From Lysobacteraceae bacterium (GTDB taxonomy: Bacteria; Pseudomonadota; Gammaproteobacteria; Xanthomonadales; Xanthomonadaceae), in contig JANINR010000014.1 in NCBI GenBank assembly GCA_024508915.1, forward strand, positions 1 through 64,000: a stretch of 64,000 nucleotides of DNA, given 5' to 3'. Positions 17,305 through 25,437 of this stretch are shown piece by piece (the first letter of the stretch is position 1; the number at the start of each line of letters is the position of its first letter). Both the position numbers and the translations under genes were made by a program. The notes beneath the pieces were generated by a model. That model was not told where the DNA came from. It did not search any database and worked only from the letters and a program-made list of their open reading frames with translations.

Positions 17305-17753
17305 CCCGCCTCGTCGCCCCGCTGGACGCGACCGAGCGCGCGGCCTTCATCGCCGAGGCCCGCACCTACCTGCGCGTGCCGTTCCGCCACACAGGGCGCT
17401 CCAGGCTGGGCGTGGACTGCGTCGGCCTGGTAGCGGTGGCGCTCGCCAAGGTCGGCCGCGAGGTGGCCGACAGGCGCGACTACGGCCGCGACCCCGTACG
17501 CGATGGCCTGCGCCAGGTGCTGGTCGACCACTTCGGCGACCCGATCACCGACGAGGCCAAGCCCGGCGACGTCGCGCTGATGCGCTGGCACGAGGCTGAC
17601 GGCGTCCCGCTCTTCAACCACGTCGGCATCCTGACCGACTACCCGCTGGGTGGCTTGGCGCTGCTGCACGCGCTGCATAGCAACCGCGAGGTGGTCGAGC
17701 ATCGCCTGGCCGAGCCGTGGACGCGCCGCGTCGTGGAGGTCTGGCGTCCATGA
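17301..17753 (+). CDS. NlpC/P60 peptidoglycan endopeptidase, tail tip
   Basis: Protein of 150 residues. The catalytic cysteine is in GVDCVGLVAVAL and the catalytic histidine in FNHVGILTDY. PGDVALMRW precedes the histidine, as in NlpC/P60 cysteine peptidases of phage tails (lambda K-like). The product would open peptidoglycan locally during DNA entry. There is no signal peptide, as expected for a virion protein. Confidence 0.9.
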   Translation: MTRLVAPLDATERAAFIAEARTYLRVPFRHTGRSRLGVDCVGLVAVALAKVGREVADRRDYGRDPVRDGLRQVLVDHFGDPITDEAKPGDVALMRWHEADGVPLFNHVGILTDYPLGGLALLHALHSNREVVEHRLAEPWTRRVVEVWRP

Positions 17754-20700
17754 GCGGCAGCACGATCGGCGGCTTTGTCGGCGGAGCCATCGGGTTCATG
17801 TGGGGCGGGCCTGCGGGCGCGCAGTGGGGCTTCATGATCGGTTCCGCGGTCGGCGGCTACGTCGACCCGGTGAAGATCGAAGGACCGCGCCTGACCGATG
17901 CGCAGACCCAGACCAGCAGCGAGGGCGTGCCGCGCCCGATCATCTACGGCACCTGCGCCGTCGCCGGCAACATCATCCAGTGCGGCCCGTTGGTCGAGCA
18001 CAAAAAGAAGCAGCGGCAAGGCAAGGGCGGACCGGAGGTCACGACCTACACCTACACGCGCACTGTCGCGATCCGCATCTGCGAAGCCGCACCGCTGGGC
18101 GGGAAGATGCGGCTGCTGCGCGTGTGGAAGGCCGACAAGCTGGTCGCGGACTGGAGTGAGGCCAACACGATCCCGGCCGACACCGCCGCGTTCGAGAGCA
18201 TCATGCAGTTCTACTCCGGCGATGAGGATCAGCTGCCCGATCCGTCACTGGAAGCCCTGCCGGCGGCGAACGGCGGCGGGGTCGGCAACGTGCCGGCCTA
18301 TCGCGGTACCTGCTATGTCGTGCTGACGGACCTCGACTGCACCGATCTCCAGGGCGCGGTGCCGCAGTTCCGCTGGGAAGTGTGCAGCGACGGAACCGCA
18401 GTTCCTATCCCGCAACCGACCATCGGCACGCAGACGGCGTCGGTGTCGATTGGGGGCAACGAGGCCTGCGCCTACATCGACTACGCCACGATTGGAGTGC
18501 GCTACGGCAGGGCTACCGAGGCCCTTGCTGTTGGTGCGAATTTCATTCAGGGCAGCTACGACAATAGCTTGGCCATTACCGCTTCCTCGACCATCGCCAA
18601 TGCCGGAGACGGGCCTGAAAGCGACGACCGGCTATGGATGCGCGCCTACCGTGGGCAATGGGCCATTTCGGCTCACGGCAACTTTGGCCGCATGATGCTG
18701 TTGCGCAACGGCGAGTATGTTGCCGATTTGCGCCCCACCACCGGCACGGTCAAAGGTTGGTGGTACGGCGAGGGGCTGTATTCTCCCGCATACGGCACGA
18801 TGCTATGGTTCCTGGACGACAGCACGTTCATCGCCGGGGTCCGCAAGACCAACAACACGGTCTGGAATCGCATCTATAAGTGGCGGCTGCGCGACGCCAG
18901 CGGTGGAGTCATTGCCGCGGAGGCGACTTCTCCACCGGTAACCACCGATGGTTCCAACGTGTTCTTCGTGCATGCGGACCGCGGCGGCACCGTCCGTGCG
19001 ATCGCATTGTCGGAAGCCGCGTTCATCACGTACGACACCGGCCTTAGTGAGATTTCACGCGTCACGCTTCCCATGGTGGTGACAGGTCTTCGGGCATTCG
19101 CCGTGGATTCCGGAATGCTCATCCTGTATCGCAATAGCACGTTGTATTTCTATGATCTGGACACGTTTACGCTGCGAACTTCGATCGGCGTCACGACGGT
19201 CTCGGCTGACAACAACCAGCTGATCTGCTCCGACGACTCAATCTACGTCAAGAACGGCGTGAACCTCAGGCGCGTGTCGTATGCGCCGACCTGTTACGCG
19301 AGCGCTCCAGCTGGGTGGTACGCACTTCCCGACACGCCCAACGTGTTCACCGATGGCGTGAATTTCATGCCGCGTTGTGGTGCTCCGACAGTCGCCATTA
19401 CCCCGGGCATGGTCGCCTTGTCCGCGCTCGTCGCGGACCTGTGCGATCGCGTCGGCGTCGGTGCCGACCAGGTCGACGTGTCGGCGCTGGCAGGCATCCC
19501 CGTCCGCGGCTTCCCGGTGTCGCGCCAGACCACGCCGGCCGAGGCGATCCGCGCGCTGCAGCAGGTGTTCTTCTTCGAGTTTCCGGAGTGGGGCAACAGC
19601 GGCGACACCACGACGAAGCTGCGGGCGGTGCTGCGCGGCGGGCCGGTGCGCGTCACCGTCACCGATGACGACCTGGTAGACACCTACGAGGACGAGGACA
19701 CGCGGCCGCAGGTGGTCGAGTTCCCGCGCAAGGTGAGCCTCACCGCCGCCGACCCGGAGAGCAACTACGAGCCGGCCACGCAGCCGGCCGAGATGGACAC
19801 GGAGAACGTCAAGGCCGTGGGCGAGGTCAGCCTCTCGACGGCGGTGGTGATGACGCGCGCCGAGATCGCGGTCGTGGTCGACAAGCTGCTGAAGACGATG
19901 GCCGAGGAAGCCAACGGCAAGCGCACGCTGGAGCTGCCGGAAGAGTTCAGCCGCTACACCCCGTCCGACATCATCAGCTACGGCGGACGGCGCCTGCGCA
20001 TCGACAAGGCGGAGCGCGTCGACGGCACGAACCGCTGGGAGCTGAAGCGGGACCGCGTGAGCGCGAATGCCTCGGTGGCGACCGGCTCCCCGGCGCCGAC
20101 GCCGACCGCGCCGACGTCCAGCACGCGCGGCCCGACCATGTTCGCTGCGCTGAACCTGCCGCGGCTGCGCTCCAGCGACAGCACCCCGGGCATGTACGTC
20201 GCCGTGTGCGGCCGGCAGCCGGGCTGGATCGGCTGCGACCTATACCTGTCCATCGACGGCGGGGTGACCGAGCAGCTGGTGGCCACGATCCTCGAGCCGT
20301 CGACGCTGGGCAAGCTGACCGCCGATCTGGCCGCAGCCGGCACCACCGCCTCCGTGAGCCTGTACGACGGCGAACTCGACAGCGCCACCGTCGACCAACT
20401 GCTCGCACGGATGAACGCCGCCGCGGTCACGACGGCCGGGGTGTCGGAGATCCTGCAGTTCCAGACCGCCACGATCACCGGCGACCAGGCCTACGACCTG
20501 AGCGATCTCACGCACGGCCTCGCCGGCACCGCTGCGGCGCAGCACTACGCCGACGACAGCTTCGTGCTGCTCGACAGCGTGCAGCTGATCCCGATCGATG
20601 TCGGCCTGGCCGGCAAGACGCTGATCTTCCGCCCGGTCTCGCGCGGCACCGCGCCGGCCAACAACGCCACCTACAGCGTCACCTACTCGCCGAAGTTCTT

Positions 20701-20788
20701 CGGCCCGCAGGTGGCGACGCCCCTCACCACCAACACCGGCGACGTCGTCCGCACCAATGCCGGTGACACCATCCAGGCCATCCAATGA
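17750..20788 (+). CDS. Tail tip attachment / host specificity protein (gpJ-like)
   Basis: Protein of 1012 residues and the largest tail-tip gene. The N-terminus has a Gly-rich hydrophobic segment (GGFVGGAIGFMWGGPAGAQW), then SEGVPRPIIYGTCAVAGNI and VTTYTYTRTVAIRICEA, which match hub proteins of the GTA/lambda-J superfamily. About residues 550-800 resemble the conserved hub (ALVADLCDRVGVGADQVDV, FPRKVSLTAADPESNYEPA). About residues 230-545 form a beta-rich segment with visibly lower GC and different codon use, resembling a propeller. Start ATG 17750 overlaps the previous stop; an ATG at 17717 is less likely. Confidence 0.85.
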   Translation: MSGSTIGGFVGGAIGFMWGGPAGAQWGFMIGSAVGGYVDPVKIEGPRLTDAQTQTSSEGVPRPIIYGTCAVAGNIIQCGPLVEHKKKQRQGKGGPEVTTYTYTRTVAIRICEAAPLGGKMRLLRVWKADKLVADWSEANTIPADTAAFESIMQFYSGDEDQLPDPSLEALPAANGGGVGNVPAYRGTCYVVLTDLDCTDLQGAVPQFRWEVCSDGTAVPIPQPTIGTQTASVSIGGNEACAYIDYATIGVRYGRATEALAVGANFIQGSYDNSLAITASSTIANAGDGPESDDRLWMRAYRGQWAISAHGNFGRMMLLRNGEYVADLRPTTGTVKGWWYGEGLYSPAYGTMLWFLDDSTFIAGVRKTNNTVWNRIYKWRLRDASGGVIAAEATSPPVTTDGSNVFFVHADRGGTVRAIALSEAAFITYDTGLSEISRVTLPMVVTGLRAFAVDSGMLILYRNSTLYFYDLDTFTLRTSIGVTTVSADNNQLICSDDSIYVKNGVNLRRVSYAPTCYASAPAGWYALPDTPNVFTDGVNFMPRCGAPTVAITPGMVALSALVADLCDRVGVGADQVDVSALAGIPVRGFPVSRQTTPAEAIRALQQVFFFEFPEWGNSGDTTTKLRAVLRGGPVRVTVTDDDLVDTYEDEDTRPQVVEFPRKVSLTAADPESNYEPATQPAEMDTENVKAVGEVSLSTAVVMTRAEIAVVVDKLLKTMAEEANGKRTLELPEEFSRYTPSDIISYGGRRLRIDKAERVDGTNRWELKRDRVSANASVATGSPAPTPTAPTSSTRGPTMFAALNLPRLRSSDSTPGMYVAVCGRQPGWIGCDLYLSIDGGVTEQLVATILEPSTLGKLTADLAAAGTTASVSLYDGELDSATVDQLLARMNAAAVTTAGVSEILQFQTATITGDQAYDLSDLTHGLAGTAAAQHYADDSFVLLDSVQLIPIDVGLAGKTLIFRPVSRGTAPANNATYSVTYSPKFFGPQVATPLTTNTGDVVRTNAGDTIQAIQ

Positions 20789-21546
20789 CCACTGCCACCG
20801 CGCTCTATGCTGCCAACCCGCTGACGCCTGTCGGCACCGAGAAGATCGCGGCCGACGATGCCGCCGGCGTCTCCGGCGGTCTTCTGTCGCAGGCCATCGC
20901 CAACCTGTTCAAGGGCACCAAGGGCGCCGACATCGCCTCGGCGGCCACCACCAGCATCGGCGCTGCCACCGGCATCTTCGTCCACGTCACCGGCACGACC
21001 ACGATCACGAGCTTCGGCAGCGGCACGGCTGGCCACCTGCGCCTGGTGCGTTTCGCGGGCATCCTCACGCTGACGCACAACGCCACCAGCCTGATCCTTC
21101 CCACCGGCGCGAACATCACGACGGCCGCGAACGACGCGGCGATCTTCGTGTCCGAGGGCGGCAGCAACTGGCGCTGCCTGGCATACATGCGCGCGAACGG
21201 CGAGCCGCTGAAGCAGAGCGGCCAGGCGGTGACCGCGGTCACCCCTGCCGCAGGTGTGGCCACCTTCGACCTCTCGCTCGGCGACTACTTCACCATCGCG
21301 CCAACGGCGGATGTGACCAGCATCGTGTTCACCAATCTGCCGGGCGCGGGGAAGGGCGCGCGCAAGTTCATCCGCCTGACGCAGGACGCCACGCCGCGCG
21401 CCTACACCTGGCCGGCATCCTTCAAGTGGCCGGGTGGCGTGGCGGGCGCCGTGTCCACCGGCGCTGGTGCGGTGGACCTGCTGGAACTCACGACCTTCGA
21501 CAACGGCACGACGTGGCGCGCCGTCCTGATCAACAACTTCGCCTGA
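20785..21546 (+). CDS. Tail fibre-associated beta-rich protein
   Basis: Protein of 253 residues, Thr/Ala/Gly-rich and beta-structured. Segments such as HLRLVRFAGILTLTHNATSL and FIRLTQDATPRAYTWP look like fibre or receptor-contact domains. The last 60 residues share pattern with the C-terminus of the next gene (Gln-Asp, Tyr/Arg-Thr-Trp, Lys-Trp-Pro, Gly-Ala-Val-Asp). The start overlaps the preceding stop. It is likely a tail-tip accessory; the function is not proven. Confidence 0.7.
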   Translation: MTTATALYAANPLTPVGTEKIAADDAAGVSGGLLSQAIANLFKGTKGADIASAATTSIGAATGIFVHVTGTTTITSFGSGTAGHLRLVRFAGILTLTHNATSLILPTGANITTAANDAAIFVSEGGSNWRCLAYMRANGEPLKQSGQAVTAVTPAAGVATFDLSLGDYFTIAPTADVTSIVFTNLPGAGKGARKFIRLTQDATPRAYTWPASFKWPGGVAGAVSTGAGAVDLLELTTFDNGTTWRAVLINNFA

Positions 21547-21565
21547 TCGCACAGAGGACATCGTC

Positions 21566-22972
21566 ATGGGCTTTCCCGTCGAGCTTGCTCAAGTTCCCGT
21601 CTTCCGGCGGTACTACAAGTACAGGAACGATGGCGCGCCGGTCGCCGGCGGCCAGATCTCGCTGCGACTGCAAACCGCCGCGGTGATCGGCGACACCGAG
21701 CTGGTGCCGCGCGTCCTCCTGGTGACGCTCGATGCCACCGGCCGCGTCCCCGAAGGTCTGACGCTTCCGGCCAGCAACGACCCTGACCTGAGCCCGAGCG
21801 GCATCTCCTACCTGGTGCAGGAGCACTGGGACGGCGGCCGCAGCGGCCTGCTCGCGGTGCCCTACGACGCCGGCGAGGTGGACCTGGCCGACCTGCAGGA
21901 CAACATTCCGCCGCCGTCGCCGACGAACCCATACCTGCGCGAGTCGGACATCGGCGAGACCGTCGCCAGCCAGACCGCCCTCGAGGCCGCGCAGCAGGCC
22001 GCCTCGGATGCGCAGGACGATGCCACCGCAGCGATGGGCGCCGCGACGGCCGCGCAGGAAGCGGTCGCCGGGCTGACGAAGGCGGACCTCGGCCTCGGCA
22101 ACGTCGACAACACGGCGGACGCGAACAAGCCCGTCAGCGGCCCGCAGCAGGCCGCGCTCGACGAGAAGGCGCCGCTGGCCAGCCCTGCGTTCACCGGCGT
22201 GCCGACCGCCGACACGGCGCCGCTGGGCACGAACAGCAACCAGCTCGCGACGATGGCGGCGCTGGCCGAGGCGATCGCCAACCTGATCGCCTCGGCACCG
22301 GGCACGCTGGACACCCTGAAGGAACTCGCCGACGCCCTCGGCGACGATCCGAACTTCGCGGCGACCATGACGCAGGCGCTGGCGCAGAAGCAGCCGCTGG
22401 CCGCGTTCCTCACCAACCTGGTGGCGCTGGGCCGCGCCGCCGACAAGCTGCCGTACTGCACCGGCACCGATACGGTCGGCCTGGCCGACTTCACCGCGTT
22501 CGCGCGCACGCTGCTCGACGACCCCGACGCCGCGACGGCGCTGGCCACGCTCGGCGCGATCGCCGCGTCGACGAAGGGCGCCGCCAACGGCGTCGCGCCC
22601 CTGAACAGCGCCGCGCGCCTGGACCCGATCTACCGGGCGAAGAAGCGCGCGACCGTGGCGCCGGTCGGCACCGTGCTGACGCTGGACCTCAGCGCTCTCG
22701 ACGACGCCTACATTCCGCTCACCGGCAACGTGACCAGCACGGTCGTCACAAACCCCCCACCCGACGGCTACGCACGCGAGCTGCTGCTGGTCTTCGGTCA
22801 GGACGGCACCGGCGGCCGCACCTGGACCCCGCCGGCGGGAACGAAGTGGCCCAACGGCCTGGCGGCCGTGCTCACCAGCACCGCGGGCGCCGTCGACCAC
22901 ATGGCGCTGCGCGTCTACAACAACGGCGGCGTGCTCGAGTACACCGCGTACCCGGTCCGGGACGTCCGCTGA
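21566..22972 (+). CDS. Tail fibre protein
   Basis: Protein of 468 residues. The first 120 residues form a beta-rich anchor with YYKYRNDGAPVAGGQISLRL. Next is a helical Ala-rich stretch (about 130-170). The fibre repeat motif LGLGNVDNTADANKPVS follows, then LDTLKELADALGDDPNF. The C-terminal domain from about 395 (LLLVFGQDGTGGRTWTPPAG) resembles that of the upstream gene. It is trimeric by analogy with other fibres and would bind the host surface. Its stop overlaps the following ATG. Confidence 0.85.
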   Translation: MGFPVELAQVPVFRRYYKYRNDGAPVAGGQISLRLQTAAVIGDTELVPRVLLVTLDATGRVPEGLTLPASNDPDLSPSGISYLVQEHWDGGRSGLLAVPYDAGEVDLADLQDNIPPPSPTNPYLRESDIGETVASQTALEAAQQAASDAQDDATAAMGAATAAQEAVAGLTKADLGLGNVDNTADANKPVSGPQQAALDEKAPLASPAFTGVPTADTAPLGTNSNQLATMAALAEAIANLIASAPGTLDTLKELADALGDDPNFAATMTQALAQKQPLAAFLTNLVALGRAADKLPYCTGTDTVGLADFTAFARTLLDDPDAATALATLGAIAASTKGAANGVAPLNSAARLDPIYRAKKRATVAPVGTVLTLDLSALDDAYIPLTGNVTSTVVTNPPPDGYARELLLVFGQDGTGGRTWTPPAGTKWPNGLAAVLTSTAGAVDHMALRVYNNGGVLEYTAYPVRDVR

Positions 22973-24183
22973 TGTGTTTCTTCGGCGCCGTCGCCCACCA
23001 GTCCAGCATGCAGGAGCTGGACCTGCTGAACCCGCAGCTCGACCCGCGCATCAGCTACACCGGCGGGCCGAAGACGTACTTCGGCGCCGATGGTGTGCTG
23101 CGCCAGGCGGCTGCGAACACCTGGCCGCTGGAGTACGACCCGATCACGCCGAAGCCTGTTGGCCGCAGCGTGTGGGAGCAGCGGACGAACCTGCTCCTGC
23201 GATCGGAGGAATACGACAACGCGGTATGGACTAAGTCGTTCGCGTCCATCGTCGCCAATGCCACGACCGCTCCGGATGGGGCGCAAACCGCCGACAAGTT
23301 CGTCCCGGACAACAACGCGCTCGCCAACTTCACGCTCTACGAGACAGCCACAGTCGCCTCGGGGGTCGCCACCGCGTTCTCGCAGCACGTCAAGGCGGCG
23401 GAGTATTCGACCTGCTCTCTGCTCGTGTTGCAGGGGGCCAACCCGACCGTCAACTTCAACCTGACCACGAAGACGGTCACGGCTTCGAATGGCGCCAGCG
23501 GCTACATGGTCGAGCTTCCAGGCGGCTGGTTCCGTTGCGTCCTGGTCTACACGCCGAGCGCGACGGGCAGTGTGCAGCACCGCTTCTACGACCGCACGCC
23601 GGGGGCTCGGTCGAGCGACGGCGTCTCCGGGATCTACGTGTGGGGCGCGCAGGTGGAAGCTGGAGCCTTCGCCAGTCCCTACATCCCCACGCAGGGTTCG
23701 CAGGTTACCCGCGCCGCGGACGTTCCCGCTTTCGCTCTGGCCGGAATTCGATACAACCCGGCTGGCCTGTCGGTGCTGGTCAATGTGATCGCTGCCGATG
23801 GTGTGGGTTCGCAAACCGCGATGGAAATCGGCGACGGCACGAACACGAACCGCATACTGATGTGGCGCAGCACGAACAATCTGCAGTCCACCATGCGCAG
23901 CAGCGGCGGAGACCCTGGCGATGCAACGTCCACGAACCCGAGCGTCGTGAGCGGAGCGGAATACAGGCTCGCCGCGGCGTTCCAGACGAACAACCTCCGC
24001 GCCGTGCGCAATGGCGGCGCAATCGTTGGGCCGGACACGGCAGCGACCATGCCTTCCGGCTCTTTCAGTGGGTGGCTGGGGCGAACCGGCGTCGGCGGCA
24101 GCTACGCCAACTCTCCGCTTCGCCTGGTCCGCCTCTACCCGGCCCCGGTGACGAACAGCGAGCTGCAGGCGATGGCGGCATGA
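22972..24183 (+). CDS. Receptor-binding spike/fibre protein with head-spike-like domain
   Basis: Protein of 403 residues. The region TPKPVGRSVWEQRTNLLLRS and EYDNAVWTKSFAS matches the phage head spike fibre domain, followed by two jelly-roll or lectin-like parts. The first (about 95-235) ends YVWGAQVEAGAFASPYIPT; the second (about 250-395) resembles a concanavalin-like fold with SGWLGRTGVGGSYANSPLRL. Parts of the gene are less GC-rich than its neighbours, as is usual for receptor-binding modules. It starts at ATG 22972 on the previous stop. Confidence 0.75.
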   Translation: MCFFGAVAHQSSMQELDLLNPQLDPRISYTGGPKTYFGADGVLRQAAANTWPLEYDPITPKPVGRSVWEQRTNLLLRSEEYDNAVWTKSFASIVANATTAPDGAQTADKFVPDNNALANFTLYETATVASGVATAFSQHVKAAEYSTCSLLVLQGANPTVNFNLTTKTVTASNGASGYMVELPGGWFRCVLVYTPSATGSVQHRFYDRTPGARSSDGVSGIYVWGAQVEAGAFASPYIPTQGSQVTRAADVPAFALAGIRYNPAGLSVLVNVIAADGVGSQTAMEIGDGTNTNRILMWRSTNNLQSTMRSSGGDPGDATSTNPSVVSGAEYRLAAAFQTNNLRAVRNGGAIVGPDTAATMPSGSFSGWLGRTGVGGSYANSPLRLVRLYPAPVTNSELQAMAA

Positions 24184-24407
24184 CCACCTTCCTCCGCTTC
24201 CCCGACGAGGCGCGCGCGAAGGCGTGCATGCCGGGCTGGTACAGCGACGAGCTGGGGTGGTTGGCGCCGCGCGCCGCCACCGCGATCGACGTCATCGGCC
24301 CGATCGACGGGCAGGGCTTCCACCTCAACGTCCTCGGCGCACTGCCGGCGAAGGCCCAGCCCTTCGTCGTCGAGCCGGCTACGCCGCGGCGCGTGTTCGC
24401 CGAGTAG
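24180..24407 (+). CDS. Small protein after receptor-binding gene
   Basis: Protein of 75 residues starting at ATG 24180, overlapping the upstream stop. It reads FLRFPDEARAKACMPGWYSD, then IDVIGPIDGQGFHLNVLGAL. Small proteins of this type follow fibre genes in related prophages. A fibre assembly or accessory role is possible, but no known domain is seen. Confidence 0.65.
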   Translation: MTTFLRFPDEARAKACMPGWYSDELGWLAPRAATAIDVIGPIDGQGFHLNVLGALPAKAQPFVVEPATPRRVFAE

Positions 24408-24430
24408 CCGCGCTACGTTTCGACGCGCCG

Positions 24431-24465
24431 TTTTAAGGACGGTCGGCACGGCGGGCTGGTATCTG
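24431..24465 (+). promoter_or_regulatory. Late promoter-like motif, copy 3
   Basis: TTTTAAGGAC at 24431-24440 with TA at 24460-24461 (GGTATCT), at exactly the same spacing as copies 1 and 2. It opens the lysis cassette, in the 87-base gap after the fibre genes. Confidence 0.55.
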
Positions 24466-24493
24466 GGAGGCTGCATTTTCAGTGCCGGCCTCC
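24466..24493 (+). promoter_or_regulatory. Leader stem-loop before lysis cassette
   Basis: GGAGGC (24466-24471) pairs with GCCTCC (24488-24493). It sits directly downstream of the promoter-like motif, as the hairpin at 6702 does, and shares GAGGCTG and TTTTCAG with that leader. No other ribosome-binding sequence precedes the ATG at 24495, so the structure may affect translation. Confidence 0.35.
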
Positions 24494-24494
24494 A

Positions 24495-25061
24495 ATGACG
24501 TTGTCGCTGCTGCTCGCGAAGTTCTGGGGTTGGCTCCTGGCGGCCATCGGCGCCGCCTTCTCGGTGTGGGCAGCGCACCAGCGCGAGAAGTTCCGCAAGG
24601 CGGTGGCGGAGTGGAGGCAGCGGCGCCGCGATCGGGCCGCTGCATGGACCGCGCTGCTCGCCGACTTCGGCAAGGTGCGCGACGCGGTGTCCGGCATCCA
24701 GGGGCAACTGGGCCTGCTGCAGGCGATGGTCCGCGCGCAGAGCGACCTCGCCACCGAAGGCAGCTTCGAATGCGACCCGCATGGCCGCAACGAGATGGTC
24801 AACCGCACCTACGGGCGGCTGCTCGGCGTCGGCCAGGGCGATCTGCTCGGCCTGCGCTGGAAAGACTTCATCCACCCGGACGACGCGGTGGCCTTCCTCG
24901 AGGCGAACGCCAAGGCGCTGGCCGAGCACCGGCTCTTCCACAAGCGCGTGCGCATGGTGCGCAGCGACGGGGACGTAATCACGGTCGACGTGACGATCAT
25001 CCCCCACCCCGAAAACCCGCCGGCCACGCGGTGGTTCGGAAAGATCACCCTGGTGGCCTGA
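24495..25061 (+). CDS. Membrane-anchored PAS domain protein
   Basis: Protein of 188 residues. There is one membrane segment near the N-terminus (about 8-27), a basic stretch (REKFRKAVAEWRQRRRDR) and a short coiled coil (about 50-82). A PAS domain covers about 86-187: FECDPHGRNEMVNRTYGRLL, then RWKDFIHPDD, VRMVRSDGDVITVDVTIIPH and FGKITLV. PAS domains sense ligands, redox or light and mediate protein contacts. No output domain follows. It is the first gene of the lysis cassette, ahead of the holin candidate, so a role in sensing or lysis timing is possible but unproven. Confidence 0.8.
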   Translation: MTLSLLLAKFWGWLLAAIGAAFSVWAAHQREKFRKAVAEWRQRRRDRAAAWTALLADFGKVRDAVSGIQGQLGLLQAMVRAQSDLATEGSFECDPHGRNEMVNRTYGRLLGVGQGDLLGLRWKDFIHPDDAVAFLEANAKALAEHRLFHKRVRMVRSDGDVITVDVTIIPHPENPPATRWFGKITLVA

Positions 25062-25071
25062 GGGCACGGCG

Positions 25072-25437
25072 ATGAAGGACGGCAAGATCCAGTTGGGCAC
25101 GAAGCTGCTGGTGTTCGCGCTGCCGGTGGCGACCCTGGTCACGCTGGTGGTGCTGCTGTTCGGCAGCGGCCTGCGCCAGCTCGGCAGCCTGGCCGACCTC
25201 ACGGCCTTCGCCATCGAACTCGCGCCGCGCACTCTCTACGCGATCGCGATCGCCGGCAGCGCGTCGGTGATGATGCACGCGACCGCGACGGATCTCGGCA
25301 ACGGCAAGCGCAAGGCGCTGATCCAGGCGGCGGAGACCGGGGGCAGGGGGCCGCTGCTGATCCTCGCCGGCGAGACGCTGGCGTGGATGTTGTGGGTGGT
25401 CATCTTCACCCAGATCTACCTGCACGGGCTGCTGTGA
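25072..25437 (+). CDS. Holin candidate
   Basis: Protein of 121 residues with three predicted membrane segments (about 12-31, 54-69, 95-116) and a charged loop (NGKRKALIQAAETGG), the topology of a class I holin. It lies directly ahead of the endolysin, with an ATGA-type overlap. It would permeabilise the inner membrane to trigger lysis. Assignment is by topology and position. Confidence 0.7.
   Translation: MKDGKIQLGTKLLVFALPVATLVTLVVLLFGSGLRQLGSLADLTAFAIELAPRTLYAIAIAGSASVMMHATATDLGNGKRKALIQAAETGGRGPLLILAGETLAWMLWVVIFTQIYLHGLL

Noticed and set aside
24482-25075. A GTG-started open frame overlapping the PAS gene
   Set aside because: It reads as an Arg/Ala-rich shadow; the frame from ATG 24495 has the PAS motifs and a membrane segment.
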